The position numbers and the translations under genes were made by a program. From positions 8,291,011 through 8,355,010 of the forward strand of contig JAQFVV010006221.1 in the NCBI GenBank assembly GCA_028023455.1: 64,000 bases of DNA, read 5' to 3'. The notes beneath the pieces were generated by a model. It did not search any database, was not told where the DNA came from, and was given only the letters and a program-made list of their open reading frames with translations. This document shows, piece by piece, positions 1 to 12,640 of the stretch. Position 1 is the first letter of the stretch. The number at the start of each line of letters is the position of its first letter. Origin of the DNA: Epiperipatus broadwayi (taxonomy: Eukaryota > Onychophora > Udeonychophora > Euonychophora > Peripatidae).

Positions 1-2420
1 GTTTCTTAATTTTATAAATTGTTAACTTCTTCTAACTCATAATTATCAATCTTTATTTTCTTGCTTTAAGAAAATCCATTCTATCTCCATTTACCTTTAT
101 TACCATTTTAACCCACAAAACACTTCTTGAAAAACTGCTGTAAAAAGTTTTGGAGATATGGAGTCACCTTGTAGTATACTCTTCTCAACATTAATCTTTT
201 TAGTATCATTACATAAACTAATTATTCTATTTTTATAAATATTCTTCAGATTATGACAGAATCCTGGGTCTGATTCAATGCTTTAATCACTGAAGAAATT
301 GCTTATAGAATCAAATGCTTTTTCATAATCTACAAATCCAAAACATAATAGCAACTCATATTTATTGATGCTTTCTGTAACTTCTCCAATACCTTAGATA
401 CGATCCATAATGCTAAAGCCAGTTTGAAGTCCAGCTTGTTCTTTTGGTTGGCTAAAATCCAAAGTTCTCTGTAAATGAGTTGTAATTATTTTGCCAAAAT
501 TTTTATATAGAACTGTTAAAAGATTGATAGGTCTGTAATTTCTGATTATCTTCTTTATCACCATGTTAAAATATTAATATTGCATTCTTCCAATCATCTG
601 ATACATGTTTATAATTTTTTTTATTTCTTCCCCTGTTTCTTTTAAGATATCGATTATAATTCTATCATTACCTGGAGTTTTTCCCTTCTTCAAAAATTAA
701 TTGCATGTCTCACTTTTTTCATTTGAAATCCTAGGCAACTCAGAAGATATAGTAGTTGTAGGAGGTATCTTTCTTTGATCCTTATGCTATATAATTCAAT
801 TGTTACTATTTTTCTTCTTTTTTGAGTTAACGTAATACTTGGTTGTTAATGAATATACTCAAAGAAAAGGGATGTTTTAAGTATCCAGCTTTATTAGTGC
901 CTAGCATGCTTTCAATATTCTTACTATATCATATTCATGGCATAATAGTATGTTCATTAATAACCGAGTATTATTGTATAAAATTTTTGATAGAACTCTT
1001 CTACACATTTCATGATGCCATCTCTTATTTTAGTAATAGTTCCATTTTTTTTTATTGCAGATATTAAATTTTCTACCGATATCAAAATGTTGTTTTATAC
1101 TCTTGAGACTTTTATTTTCTTTTATAAGTTTCACTCACTAGTTCATAATTATACTTTCTTATATCATTATCAATTCTTTTTTGCATGATTTTATAAAATT
1201 TCAGCTATTCAATCCTTCTTAATACCTCATCTTTATATAGTTTCATATTCCTTCTTTTCATCATAAATTGTCTTATCTCAGTAGAAATTTTATCAGTCAA
1301 TTGCTACTTTTTTTTTATACCAGTTATCTTTGTTGCAGGTTTCATAAATGTATCAGCTATCTTGCTATTGATTTCATTCAAATCTGAATCATGTTCAAAA
1401 TATGATAGTATTTAAGAATGATTTGCTTGTTCTAATTTAAATTCCACTGGAATGTTCTGAGGATTAACATGTATCTTACATCTCACTAATTGATGATCAT
1501 TATTTCCTGTGTTGAATTTATTGAGAACATTGCAATCGTGAAATACATATTTCCTGTTAGTCAAAATGTAATTCAATTCTGCTATACTTTCATTAGCATG
1601 CTTCCTTGTCCATTTCTGTTTAACATTTTTCTCAGAAAAAAAAAAGCATTCATAATATAGATTTTCTTTTCCTGCAAAGTCCACAAGTCTATGTCTTCTC
1701 TTATATCTATCACCATAACCAAATTTACCTATAGCACTTTCATCTCTCAATTGTTTATCAATTCTAGCATTAACGTCTTCCATGAGAATTTTAAACTGTT
1801 GTTTGGTCTGATCAAAAGCTTTTTGTACATCAGTATAAAATTTCTCTCTTCCTTCATCACAATGAGAACTTGTTGTGGCATAAATTTGAATTATCTGCAC
1901 TTAATATCTGTTATTAAGTTGAATAAACTAACCTTGCTACTCTGTCCTTTGCATATCATCAATCTCCACAATGTTGTTCTTCCACTTTTTATGTACAATG
2001 AATCCTACTCTACTTGAATTTCCAATGTTTGTGTATTTGTAAGTTTAGTACATGTTCACTTTTTAAATCAATTGTCTCTTCACCTTTTCTTCTAACATCA
2101 CAAAGTCCAATAAGGTCCCATTTAATATTAGATAACTCTTTTTCAAATTCTTGTAATATTCCTTCACTGGAAAGTGATTTACAGTTGTAAGTATCTAAAT
2201 AAAAGGTCATTAGCAATAAGTAGCTCATCCATATTCGTATACTATAGGAATAATCACTTAGTAATGCTGCAACAACAAGAATGTACAGAATGAACAATAG
2301 GAAATTACCCTGCTCATCTCCTTCAAAGCCTCAAAGAGAAATCAAAGGATCTCCTCTCAACTAACAGTAATTCCTTTCTGCAGCCAATAATGGCAACAGT
2401 ACATATATTTTGTCTGTTCT
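1..2420 (-). mobile_element. LINE family A (RTE-like), degraded endonuclease + RT
   Basis: A non-LTR retrotransposon on the minus strand, entering the window in its RT domain. The reading order is endonuclease (about 2297 down to 1412) then reverse transcriptase (about 1400 down to 1). RT motifs are readable in translation: VDYEKAFDSI near 304-335 and QGDSISPKLF near 148-171, the latter matching the RT signature [K/R]QGD.xSPxLF. Many stops and frameshifts break the frame, so it is a dead copy. The 5' limit near 2420 is approximate. Clade assignment (RTE-like) rests on remembered family resemblance and is tentative. Short 3' ends of what appears to be the same family occur at 19650, 43925 and 55528. 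Confidence 0.8.
1412..2297 (-). pseudogene. AP-endonuclease domain remnant of LINE family A
   Basis: Two open pieces (2297-2010 and 1900-1412) carry an APE-type endonuclease in the usual order. The upstream piece reads TYNCKSLSSEG, then KWDLIGLCDVRRKGEE, which corresponds to the N-terminal strand with the catalytic Glu region, although the expected Glu here reads Asp. The downstream piece reads QIIQIYATTSSH, then MEDVNARI (family form G-D-x-N-A; Gly changed to Glu), then KFGYGDRYKRR, and near the end NNDHQLVRCKI (family form S-D-H-R-L-V). This nicking domain would start target-primed reverse transcription, but substitutions at catalytic motifs and the break between the pieces indicate it is inactive. 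Such fragments are often mis-annotated as craniofacial development protein 2-like. Confidence 0.8.
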
Positions 2421-4894
2421 GTTATCACTTTCTAGTTTTTCAGACATTAATTAGACTGTTTCAGAAGTATTATAAGGATGACATATAAATTTAAGTAAAA
2501 TACAAATATAAAATTCTACAGAAATACAATGAAAATATAATATCTGCCATTCCAATCAAATGCTGGATAGTAAAAAAAAATATTTTTCTTTTTTGTTTTA
2601 TTCTTTTGTTAAAAATAATTAGTATATCTATTCAATCAATAATTAGGTGGCTAGCAAATATGATTAATATTTCATTAAAATTCCATGTTCAACATGCCAA
2701 TATCTATCATGCAATTATTTACAAACAATATATATAAACTTTTTAAAATCATTTCAAAACATTAAATATTTTAAAAATTACTAAACTATATTCTATAAAA
2801 ATTACTCACAAATATTGAAGGAATATAACAAAATGCGATAAAATAATTATTGAAATTATACGGTATATATTAGTAAAATACATTAGTAAATTCTGCTGAT
2901 AGATGTCGCTGTCTTTCATATAGAAGGGTAAATTCTGGACAATATAGCATTAAAAATATGGAAGAAAAAATATAAGTTTCTGCTTTTAATACTATTAACA
3001 ATGCTAAAAGTATTTTTTAAAAGCAGTTATTACGATTATTAAAAAAAAAAAAATCAAATTCAAAATTCTATTCAACCTAATCATTTTCTTATATTTAATT
3101 TAGAATTTTTTTTTAACAACAGCAGTATTATCAATTATAATTAAAAGTCATCTCCGTTTATTTTTTTTAAATATTATCACTAAAAAATAAGATATTTTCC
3201 CAAAAGCAGATAAAAAGCGTTTCCAATGCAAATAATTTAAAGCTATAATCATTTGTGTGTATGTGTTATAATTTAATTAATTAGATTTTAAATACTATAA
3301 AAGTTATGAAATCCAGCAAAGTATTTAATATTTTTTTCATAAAGAACAACAAAAAAGATTTTTTAAATAAGACGAGTAAAATGAATTGTCTTCAATCACA
3401 GCTAGAGATAATAATAAAAAAAGTGTGCGTGCGTTGATTTATATACAAAATACACACAGAGTGAACAAAAGTATAAAAAATAATTTATTTTAGAAAATAT
3501 TTAAAATAATTACTTTCGATTTTTAATTAGTTTTATTGGTAGTTTTTTGCCGAATGTTGCTGCATTTTTCTTATGTTTATCTTCATTTCTTGATAATTTT
3601 GACATCAATTTTTATGCCCTAAGCTGTTTAGATCAGAGGAGAAGTTGGTGAACTCAAGAGTTAAAGATTTCTAAATAATTTCCAACTAAGAAAAAAAAAA
3701 ACTTAAGTAAATTGAATGTTCACTCGATCTCTTGAAGTCACTAGACTTTAAAGCAACTGACCATATAATATTGATTTTCATTTCACGTGACTCGCAAGAA
3801 TTTCCTCTTATATGACAAATTTTTTTGAATATATATTGTAACTTGTCTTGTAGCTGAATCTTTTTTTTTCAAAATTTCCTCCTAAAAATATCACTGCTCT
3901 TTATTGATAGATGATTGGTTTATCATCACTCATATATTGGTTTCAGTAATTGAATTGTGTGTAGCATCTACAACCTATAGATAAAAATAACCTATTTTTT
4001 TCATAACTGTATAAGCTATTTTTAGCTTAAAACAAACAAAAAAATATGCATAGATACTGAATTAGTTGTGTGTTTATCATATTAATCATCTTAAAAATAT
4101 TAAAACAATATTTGTATTTTTCTTAAATTCTTATACATTCTTGATTTCATCTCCCATCTTCAAATAGCTTCATAGTGCTAATTTTTATAAGGTATAAAAA
4201 ATTGTCTGAGAGTTAGTATTCTTTTCATCCTCTTTTGAAAATTTTAAAATATTTTCTTTATGAATCTCTACTCAAAAATTTTCTGATATCATCTATCTTT
4301 GATCAATCTTTATTATTTTCTTACATATATATATATAGGTATGGTCTGTGTACCAAGTTCCTAATGATAGTGCATTGATTAAGAAAGCACTTTTCATCAG
4401 TTTTGTTAAATGATGGATGTTGAGAGTAATAATTGTATATAAGAATAGTTATATATATACTGACTACCTTTAAATAGCTATCGAGTTTTAACATGGGACA
4501 AATACTTCACAAATCCTAAGCCTATCTGAAACCTGAATAAAAATTTTAAGTTTTAGCTAGCCTGGAATTGAACCATAAAACATGTCTAATGCAGATGATT
4601 TATACTTACTAGATCATAAAGCATTTCCATTATATATACAAACAAGGCAATAACTTAACCTGGTACTCTGTGACCCTAGCCTTTTGAAATTAATAATTTT
4701 GCTAAATTAAGAGAACATGTAAAACAATTTAACATTAAATCATTTACTTTCTCTGAAAAATATCTATATTCTGATAATTCTAGTAACTATTGCATACATA
4801 CTTATAATAAAATTTCTGCTTAATAAACCTATTTTTATATTAGTAAAGCAATTTTTCGGTGAACAAAAAAAAAAAAATTCTAATAAGCTTTTTT
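2421..4894. other. gene-free AT-rich stretch
   Basis: No coding signal or recognised repeat. It contains A/T runs, a short (TA)n tract near 4326, a GTGTGCGTGCG stretch near 3422, and a possible very old tRNA-like relic near 4550-4620 with a minus-strand GGTTCAATTCC B-box-like motif. Confidence 0.5.
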
Positions 4895-4906
4895 TACTTT
4901 ATTAAA

Positions 4907-5019
4907 ATTTTTTTTTTTTTTTAAGTGTCATAGCATCGGCCAGGACGCGAACCCGCAACCCGGACAATTGCCTGCAAGTGCAAGGCAGTCGCACTGACCT
5001 CTCGACCACCAATGCAGAC
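4907..5019 (-). mobile_element. tRNA-derived SINE (family S1)
   Basis: Copy of a short SINE that is essentially a tRNA plus about 15 bases and an A-tail (seen here as a T run at the left). A 12-bp TSD, TACTTTATTAAA, lies at 4895-4906 and 5020-5031. The anticodon region is altered relative to other copies. The B box reads GCGGGTTCGCGTCC on the minus strand. Confidence 0.85.
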
Positions 5020-5379
5020 TACTTTATTAAATTTGAATATTAAATAAAAGTAATACAGCAATTATTAATTTTTAATATCCATGGATATACATTCACAATA
5101 TTTTTTTTTTTGCATTGAATACACAATCAAAAAATTAAAATAATCATTTCAAATTAATTTTTCTTCACTGTATTGATTTAAATTGCAATCAGTTTATTTA
5201 GTGATTTTTTTTTCTTACTTTATTTTCAATATTTTGTTAAATTAGTGATTGTGGAAAAGAAATAAAATCACAAATTACTGAAGCAAATATCAAAGAACTC
5301 ATATTAATTAAGATTGTTAACTTATATGTATTTGTAATAACTGAAACACAGGCTTATTATATACCTGTGTCAATATATG

Positions 5380-5484
5380 AAATATATAGGGTATATGAGC
5401 ACAGACTTAGTGTATCAGTGTTATTAGATAGAGTGGAGAGTGGTGAGACATGTGAAAGTCTGTGCTCATATACCCTATATATTT
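5380..5484. repeat. perfect 29-bp inverted repeat (hairpin or MITE-like)
   Basis: Arms at 5380-5408 and 5456-5484 are exact reverse complements over 29 bases, separated by a 47-base purine-rich loop. The arms contain GGGTATATGAGCACAGACTT. The lack of any mismatch in such AT-rich, drifting DNA suggests a recent insertion or a constrained hairpin. No flanking TSD was convincing. Confidence 0.75.
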
Positions 5485-8230
5485 ATATGTATTTAGTAAA
5501 CTGTGATTTTCTTTTTAATTAATTTTTAAAGTATATAGTGATTTGCTTAATGTATTGTTTTTATTATTATTCGAGAAATCAATATAAAACTTTTCAAAAA
5601 TGCTCTTCATTCTAAAATAATAAAAATCTAGCAGTTAAAGAATTTATAATAATTTTGTCCAGATCAAAAGAGATTCTGAAATATCAATTGATGGATTAAT
5701 GGTATTGTTACTAAATACATTTAAGAACTTGTCACATGACTATTAACACAATGAATAAATAATAAAAACTGTATACATATATATATGTTTAACCCTACCA
5801 TATTTCACTTTTTTTGATGTTTTTATTTGTCTCACATGTCAACATAAAATATATGATGAAATGATTATTACTTATCAGAAAAAAATAAATTTGACTTCAT
5901 TTGATAGATATTTTTGTTTACTACTGAAATAAATTTTAAATGTTCACATTTTGTTTTTGTAAATATTAAAAAAATGAGAATGTAATCAAAACAAAGACTT
6001 TACATGTCACCATTTCTAGAAAGATTATTTTCAGTTTATAAAATAAACAAAATATTTTTTAATTCTCATTATTTTTACACATCCCAACAAATAATTATTT
6101 ATTTCTCTTATATCTAACAAATTGTGCTTTAAAAGTTTAAATTTTTTGAATATTTATTGCAAAATTGTGATATTTTCTTATTCGTAAATATAACGTAGAT
6201 TGTTTACATCAAAGCTAGAATTTTCTAATTTGCTTCAGGCCATATTTACATTAGCTGCTAATATAACATTATATTTTTGAAAATAAAGTATTTCAAGTCA
6301 AATTAAGTTATTAATAATTTATATTTTTTGGTTCTCTAATAAATATAGTGCAAATTATTTTTTTAAAAAAAATCTAAAACCATAATAAATTCACAAATAA
6401 ACATGTTTTTGGATCATTGGAAACTACAATGTCATAAAATACTGAATGTTTTACAGCCATGGCAACAGACAATGGCTGAATATGTCAGTGCAGAGCTTAT
6501 GTCTATTGTAAGAGTGGGAATTTTGAATTTCATGCATTTTAGTGCAATATCTTCGTGAAAAAAATTATTATAATGAAATATACCATTTTACACGCATTTT
6601 AACATATAATATGAAAAAATTCACCAGGGGGAAAATTGGCCAAAAGACGTTTCTCTGTCATCCGAAATGTGATTAGATTAACTTAGATTAAGGAAAAGAA
6701 AAAAATGAACATAGATAAAAGTTAAAATTATATAAAATAAGTACTTTTAACAGTAACATATGAAATAGTGATCATGTGATAAATACTTATAGTCAGTAAT
6801 GACTGAAATAATAATGAAACAGTTAATCATATTTTTGATACTTTGAAATTAATTATTTAAAATTAAATAAAAAGAACTCTCTGATACAAATGGATTATAA
6901 GCAAATCAACATCACATGACTACATGATTGCACTGAATGGCAATATGTATAAAGACAAATGGATTATGTAATTTATTATTGATATAGGAAATCTAAATTA
7001 TTAATGTAACAAAAAAACTATTTTTGTGTAAACAATGGTATTTATTAATTAATTAAGACTATTTTTCAATCCATGTTGTATTGAGAAATGAAAGATAATT
7101 AAAAACATTGTATTACAGTTATAATCTTGTTTTTATTAATTGAAATAAAAAATATATAACTTTAATCTTTCTAATTATCAATTACACATCCCTTAGTATA
7201 TGCTATATATATTGAGATTCACTTTAGTTAAAAAAACTTGCTGAGACAAAAAAAAAAGATGTTTCTATCAGATTCCATGTTGGATAAGTTTTAAAATATC
7301 TAGAAATGCATGCTGGTAATCTATCTGTATCATCCACTATAGATCACCGCATGTGCAGTCATCATATGCTATATCTGAAATTGAGACAGTATGGAACTAA
7401 ATACAACTTATAAGTCATGAGCAAGTGAATTTGTCTGTTCCAATAAACCAGATATTTTATGTGACATATATATGAAGCCAATCTAACCACTATTCTTCTG
7501 TAAGTTACCTACATATGAAGTTAATATATATATATATATAATATAAAAGCACAAATAAAAAAACAGTGTCCACAGAACCCAATAGTATACCTTAAGCTAT
7601 TCTACATATGTATAAAAGCATGGGCAAAAATTTACTGATGATAGAAAAAAAATCCAGAAGTATAGTGAGCTTATTATTTAAAATTAATTCCAGTGGTAAC
7701 ACATGCAAGAAAGATTAATTATTTCTCTCTCTAAAAAAAAAAAGTATTTCACTTACACTAACTTAAAAAAACAGACTAACTTTAAATAAATTAACACTAA
7801 TCAACTACGGGAAAAAAATTTGCAGGTTGATAACAAAGTGGCTGAACAATTTAAAGTTCAAGTAAAAAGAAGTTATAGTTTAAATATTAACTTTAACAAA
7901 CAATTAATTTTATTATGCAAATTTTTGTAGAAGTCTCGTGATTAGTTTAGAATTGAAAAAAATATAAATGCAGTTGTAAAATTGATATTTTATTCTTTGT
8001 GATTAGTTTTATGTTAATGAAAAAATGAAAATCTAAATTCTTAAATAATAATCAATATGTTTAATTTTTCTACTTGGAAACATGAAAATAATTATTTACA
8101 TATTGTGAAAATAATTCAGTACATAGATTAAATAAATATTTGATTTAATAACGCACACACATGTGTACATATACGTGGGAGGGGGGTACTCCCAAAAAAC
8201 TGGAATTGTTTTCTGGAAAGTGAGTGCACT
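5485..8230. other. gene-free AT-rich stretch
   Basis: Nothing coding was recognised. There is a (TA)n microsatellite near 7521-7542 and many short A/T runs. Confidence 0.5.
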
Positions 8231-8233
8231 GTA

Positions 8234-8810
8234 GTACATGTTTTTGCCATTAGATGATTTTTTCTGGGATTCTCTTGTACCAGATGCAAAAAGCAAAATG
8301 AAAATGTTTTGTAGATTGCAGTTTATGGATAATAAAAGAGTAGCCAAAATAGTATTTAATTGGATTATGAATAAAGGGCAGGTAACAAGATGGGTGCAAA
8401 AGGTAATGCGATATGCAGAAGATTTAGATAAAGAAAGTGGGATGATTGTGTTAGGAGAATTGTTGAGTGTTATAGTGTTAAGGAATGGAGATAGAAGAAT
8501 AGATGCATTAGTAAAGAATAGAGAGTTGGAGAGATGAAGAGCTAGTATGGAGAGTAAAAAGAGTTTAAATATTTATAGAAGTAAACGGAACATTGGGTGT
8601 AAGTTAATTTATGATAATAGCAAGGAAAGTAGTTTACTGTTTAAGGCTTGAACAGGATCTTTAGCAACAAGGCAATATACACATAAATGAAAAAATGTGG
8701 GTGATTTTGTCTGCAAGTTTGTGTAAGGAAGGCATAGAAAATATCAAGCATCTGTTAATTGAATGTAAACATCTGAAAGTAAAAAGGCAGCTTGAGATTT
8801 TAAAAATCTA
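8234..8810 (+). mobile_element. LINE family B, C-terminal end of ORF2
   Basis: A plus-strand LINE 3' region. An open segment (8238-8534) is followed, across stops, by the conserved carboxyl end of non-LTR ORF2s: FKAxTGSLATRQYTHK near 8641-8690, then the zinc-knuckle-like CKEGIENIKHLLIECKHLK near 8725-8782 after a frameshift. The same tail is found at 28163 and 54815, which defines family B. It is truncated and inactive. Clade not assigned. Confidence 0.75.
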
Positions 8811-9249
8811 TATTTTATCTATTTGTTTTGGAATAAACTAAAATCTTATTTGATAAGAGCAAAAATTCAGATCTTAAAAATACTTCCCAATTTCAGATTC
8901 ATAAAATAAACAAACAGTTTTGTGATTAGGACATAGGCGCATACATAGATGGGTGTGCACATATGGAGTTTTACTCTTCACAATTGATTGGCTTCAGAAA
9001 AAAGTATGATCGTTGAATTTTTTACTTCCTTATCAATATAATCTTGCATAATTAATGTATCATTATTTTTAATCCTTCATAATGTACACAGATTTCATAA
9101 GCCTGCATCCTCTCATCTTTTTTTAAAAAAAAATCCCAATGAGCCCACTATACTTTCATCTAGAAAAGATTTCCAATTCTAGCATTAGCAATGGTTATAC
9201 AGTTTTAAAATGTCACACTCTCACATAAATAATACTTTCATTTTGCATT
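8811..9249. other. gene-free AT-rich stretch
   Basis: Nothing recognised. Confidence 0.4.
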
Positions 9250-9315
9250 GCTCTTGCAGTTTAGCACAATGGTAGAATTACAGAATCATAAAACCGGAAT
9301 CAATTTTCATCTGAG
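9250..9315 (+). repeat. old tRNA-like SINE relic
   Basis: The sequence CAGTTTAGCACAATGG resembles a pol III A box, and GGAATCAATTTTC about 35 bases later resembles a decayed B box. It looks like a remnant of the S2 SINE seen at 55160. No TSD or tail is visible. Confidence 0.35.
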
Positions 9316-9730
9316 TAATATACATAATGTATATATATTTAAAAACAATAACTTGGCAGAATCAGATAAACTGGATAAAACTGTCAAATGTTACTCTGTC
9401 TCTAGGTGATAGATATTACCACCCGAGCAATTTATTATGTAATTAGAGTACAATATAATATTTATATATATTTTTAAAGAAGCAATGTTTTATTCAATAC
9501 TAATTAGGTTTTTGAAAAAAAAAGATTGTAATTATTGTTCACAACTCAGGTAGAAACAGTAGTACACACAACAATGTCTCAATGGGAAATTAAAAGGTTT
9601 CTTTCTTTTCACTTCATGGTTTTCAATGTCTCAAACACATAAAACTTCATGCTTACAGATAGGCTACAATCACATAAGATGAAGTCAGGGGTGAAGGTCG
9701 TATCATTAACTAATTAACTAATCAAAGTCA

Positions 9731-9833
9731 AGCATTGGTGGTTGAGAGGTCAGCAACAGCTGCTATACAAGTAGTTGTCCCGGGATAGCGGGTTCGCTTC
9801 CCGGCTGATGCTATGACACATGAGGAAAAAAAA
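9731..9833 (+). mobile_element. tRNA-derived SINE (family S1)
   Basis: A full copy. The tRNA-like part runs from AGCATTG to its acceptor partner GATGCT, followed by ATGACACATGAG and an A-tail. The T arm holds an inserted TAGCGGG-like block, also seen in the copies at 30543 and 43424. An imperfect 18-bp TSD (AATTAACTAATCAAAGTC versus AATTAACTAGTCAAAATC) lies at 9712-9729 and 9832-9849. Confidence 0.9.
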
Positions 9834-9849
9834 TTAACTAGTCAAAATC

Positions 9850-11132
9850 CCCTTCCCCTTCTTGCTTAAAGCAATCCTGCAATTCATTTTAAATTTGAAT
9901 TTTAAACTTTGACTATACCTATCCATTATAATAATAGTCATTTTTTCATCAAAATAGTTAATTATTCATTTTCCTAGAATATATCATTAAGTACAATATA
10001 TTCTGTTAATATATTTTCTAGAATTTTTTATTTTAATTTGGGTTTAACTTGAGTATAGGAAGAAACATTTTTAATACTTGAATAAAAAGGTTTATTATGA
10101 AATTGATTTGAAAATTTCTGGAACAAGATTTAAGTTATAGCGACATAGCTCATATAATTCTTAAACAATATACACATTCAATAATAGCCATAAGATTTGG
10201 AAGTTGTTTTACATGAAAATTAATTTATTTATGAAAATGTCTATTTTAACATCTCTTTAAAAGTATCCTGTCTCCTCAAATCTCACTAGATTCAATATAA
10301 TTGGCAGATTGATTGCTTAAATGATGAAATAATAATAATATGGCTTGTGGTAATGGTCCAATGTAAGTGGTAATGATAGTAACAAAGATAAGTCTAATGT
10401 TTTTCAGAATACAGGTCAAAAGAATAAGTTGGCTTTTTAAAATATAAACTTAGAACTAATGTTTACAGCTAAAGAGTCATCCATTGTTTAAAACTGATAT
10501 TTCTATTTTTATAGTTAAGAAGTTTAATTTGAGCAGGTATTTTTTTTTGGAAAAAATGATGTTATAATGTTGGGGCACTATGAGATCTAACTGGGTATCT
10601 TTTGTTATTGAAATTCCTAGATATATTAATAAAACATTAATCAATTAACAATTTTCTTGTACACTAATAGCTGTGCCCATTTATTAATGTTTATGAACTA
10701 TATGTCCCGATATTAGAATCAAAAGGTTCAGAAAAAGACAGTTTTATTTGTTGTTTGATAGTCTTGCTGTAATACCAATAAATAATTTTTTTTTCTCCTT
10801 AAAGACTAGAAAACTATGTCCCAAAATTAGAGGTATTGGTACTGTGAACTCAAATGGTCCATTGTAGAATTTTTTTTATAAATCATGGGTTTACTGTCTT
10901 AGAGAGATAAAAAATTTCTCTAAAAAACTTGAATGCATCCATTCTTAAAAGAATGTTATCTTATGAATTTGGTACACATATGTATACAGGTTGTTGGATA
11001 AATCTTGGGATAAAATGTTATGAGAAATAGTAACAGTTTCATTAAAAAAACATATTCTATCATAGTGTTATAAATCTGATACCCACATTTTAAAAGCATC
11101 TGCTATTTGTAATGAATTTTAATAATTATTAG
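9850..11132. other. gene-free AT-rich stretch
   Basis: Nothing coding or repeated was recognised. Confidence 0.45.
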
Positions 11133-11144
11133 AAGTTAAAACTT

Positions 11145-11548
11145 CACATGATCACCATTTCTTATGCTTGCTTATAACTGTTATTAAAACAGGCAAAACT
11201 CACTATACATATGGGTACTGAACTGAGTTCAGACGTATATGACTATATAAGCTGATGAACTTGGATTGAAAATATTAAGGTGTTTTCAATTTAAGACTTA
11301 TAATTTTGTAGTTAAGTAGAGAAAAAAGGTGGCTGCTGGAGGGGTGCATTAGGTCCTAAGATCTAGGTGCAGTGCTCTCAGATACAATGCTCCTCACTGA
11401 TGAAGGCTACAAGCCAGAAACTAGTCTGGGGATACTGGATGAGTAGGCACTAGATGGGGATTTTATGCACAAGCCTTCTGTCATCCATTGATTACTCTGG
11501 TTGGCACAGGGTGGCACTACAGTATGGAAAGTTTTGCCTGTTTTAATA
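11145..11548 (+). mobile_element. hammerhead foldback element, family H1, copy A
   Basis: The left end (CACATGATCACCATTTCTTA then AACAGGCAAAACTC) is the reverse complement of the right end of sister copies (AGTTTTGCCTGTTTTAATAA). A near-perfect TSD, AAG(T/C)TAAAACTTCA, lies at about 11132-11145 and 11548-11561. Here the left arm is short and a unique core of about 120 bp (11210-11330), shared with the copy at 48200-48330, separates the arms. The right arm carries a plus-strand hammerhead. No ORF, so it is non-autonomous. Confidence 0.85.
11381..11440 (+). ncRNA. type-I hammerhead ribozyme, family H1
   Basis: The core is intact. CTGATGA is at 11397-11403; stem II is GGCT/AGCC closing the loop ACA; GAAA is at 11417-11420; helix III is the palindrome ACTAGT (11420-11425); and C17 is at 11426, so predicted cleavage falls between 11426 and 11427. 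The inner part of stem I pairs CCTCA (before the core) with TGGGG (after the site), with one G-U. The outer part, ATCCAA/TTGGAT in sister copies, has drifted here. The layout matches the Schistosoma-type hammerhead, where a self-complementary helix III favours action as a dimer. Confidence 0.85.
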
Positions 11549-11911
11549 AGCTAAAACTTCAGTGTTTCATATTAGAGATGCATGCAATTTCCTTTAAGGA
11601 GTCTGTTTTTTGATGCTTTGTTCTCCATGTTATGGTTGTCTTGATTAAAAAGAAATATGGCCCCTTTTCCCTAATTTAATTAATGAATTGAGTACAGAAC
11701 CTCAAAATTCATTGAAAAACACTGTAAAGATGATTATATTTTTAATAGATGAAAAAAGTATTTTGAATATCTGGAGAATAAAGATATAGAAAATTCAATG
11801 ATTGCAATGAATAAATAAATCCATCTCACTGACATATTTAATGTTAATGTAGCTTGATGAGGTTAAAATTATTCATCATAAATCTAATAAAATACTTTAA
11901 GAGATTTTACA
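11549..11911. other. AT-rich spacer
   Basis: No feature recognised between the foldback element and the LINE remnant. Confidence 0.4.
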
Positions 11912-12539
11912 ATGGGTTTCACCAAAAAAACTAATAACATTTTTTTAAAAAATATAAGCATCCATGAAGATGTATCAAATGATATTAAGGATGCTTTTAT
12001 TGTTAAAATTTATAAAAATAAAAAGAATAAAAAATGCGACATTAATAACTATCTTAAAATATTATTAACCATTATAATAAAGATATTTTCAAGGATTTTA
12101 TTGACTAGATTACTTATAGTCAGAGAATCTGTTCATTATCAAAGACTCACTGACGTTTTAGAGAATAAATAAAAACAGTTTAAATATAATTTTTGTTGTC
12201 AGACAAATAAATGCAGAAAAAGTGTTAAAAGTAAAGGGATGGTTTTATACATTGATTTTATAGATAGATTTTATCAAAATGTTTGATTCAAATATAAAGA
12301 TATGAGATAAATCATTATTACTAGAGGAAAAAATCTCAAGTATTTAAAAACAGATGTTCTTATAGTGATTTCCCATTTTTTTTTTGGCAGGAATCTTCAA
12401 AACATTTTATAGTAGACATAATATGTTATAGGTTTGATAAGTATAGTTTGTAATTAAATCCATCAGAAAGAAAAAAAACAAGACAAAAACAAAATTTTGA
12501 ATATACTGTATCTTCTGGAAGATAATCTTCATGTAATAG

Positions 12540-12640
12540 AGATATATATATGAGAGATAGTGACCAGGGCCAGCTGATGAGTGCTGGTTCAGCACGAAAT
12601 GCATCTTGGGGGGTCATTTGTCTTTTACTGTAGCTTTATT
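12540..12640 (+). mobile_element. ribozyme-SINE (family H2) fragment inserted in LINE C
   Basis: A truncated copy of the H2 element that retains the hammerhead and the following TCATTTGTCTTTT segment but lacks the tRNA-like part present at 18075 and 21765. It lies inside the LINE C remnant. Confidence 0.7.
12561..12616 (+). ncRNA. type-I hammerhead ribozyme, family H2 (best preserved)
   Basis: Every conserved position is present. CTGATGA is at 12574-12580; stem II is the perfect hairpin GTGCTGGTTCAGCAC (12581-12595); GAAA is at 12596-12599; helix III is the palindrome ATGCAT (12599-12604); and C17 is at 12605, giving cleavage 12605/12606. Inner stem I pairs CCAG (12570-12573) with TTGG (12606-12609). 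Outer stem I pairs TGACC (12561-12565) with GGTCA (12612-12616) across an internal loop, the place where natural type-I hammerheads make tertiary loop contacts. Activity is inferred from the fold, not shown. Confidence 0.88.

Noticed and set aside
843-1067. Open frame on plus strand over the LINE A remnant
   Set aside because: Antisense to the RT region and rich in AT-driven residues; no motif.
1691-2017. Plus-strand open frame
   Set aside because: It is the antisense shadow of the LINE A endonuclease.
7633-7660. CTGATGA near 7633 and similar isolated CTGATGA motifs (for example 11256, 38211, 56825)
   Set aside because: No stem II hairpin followed by GAAA; chance matches.
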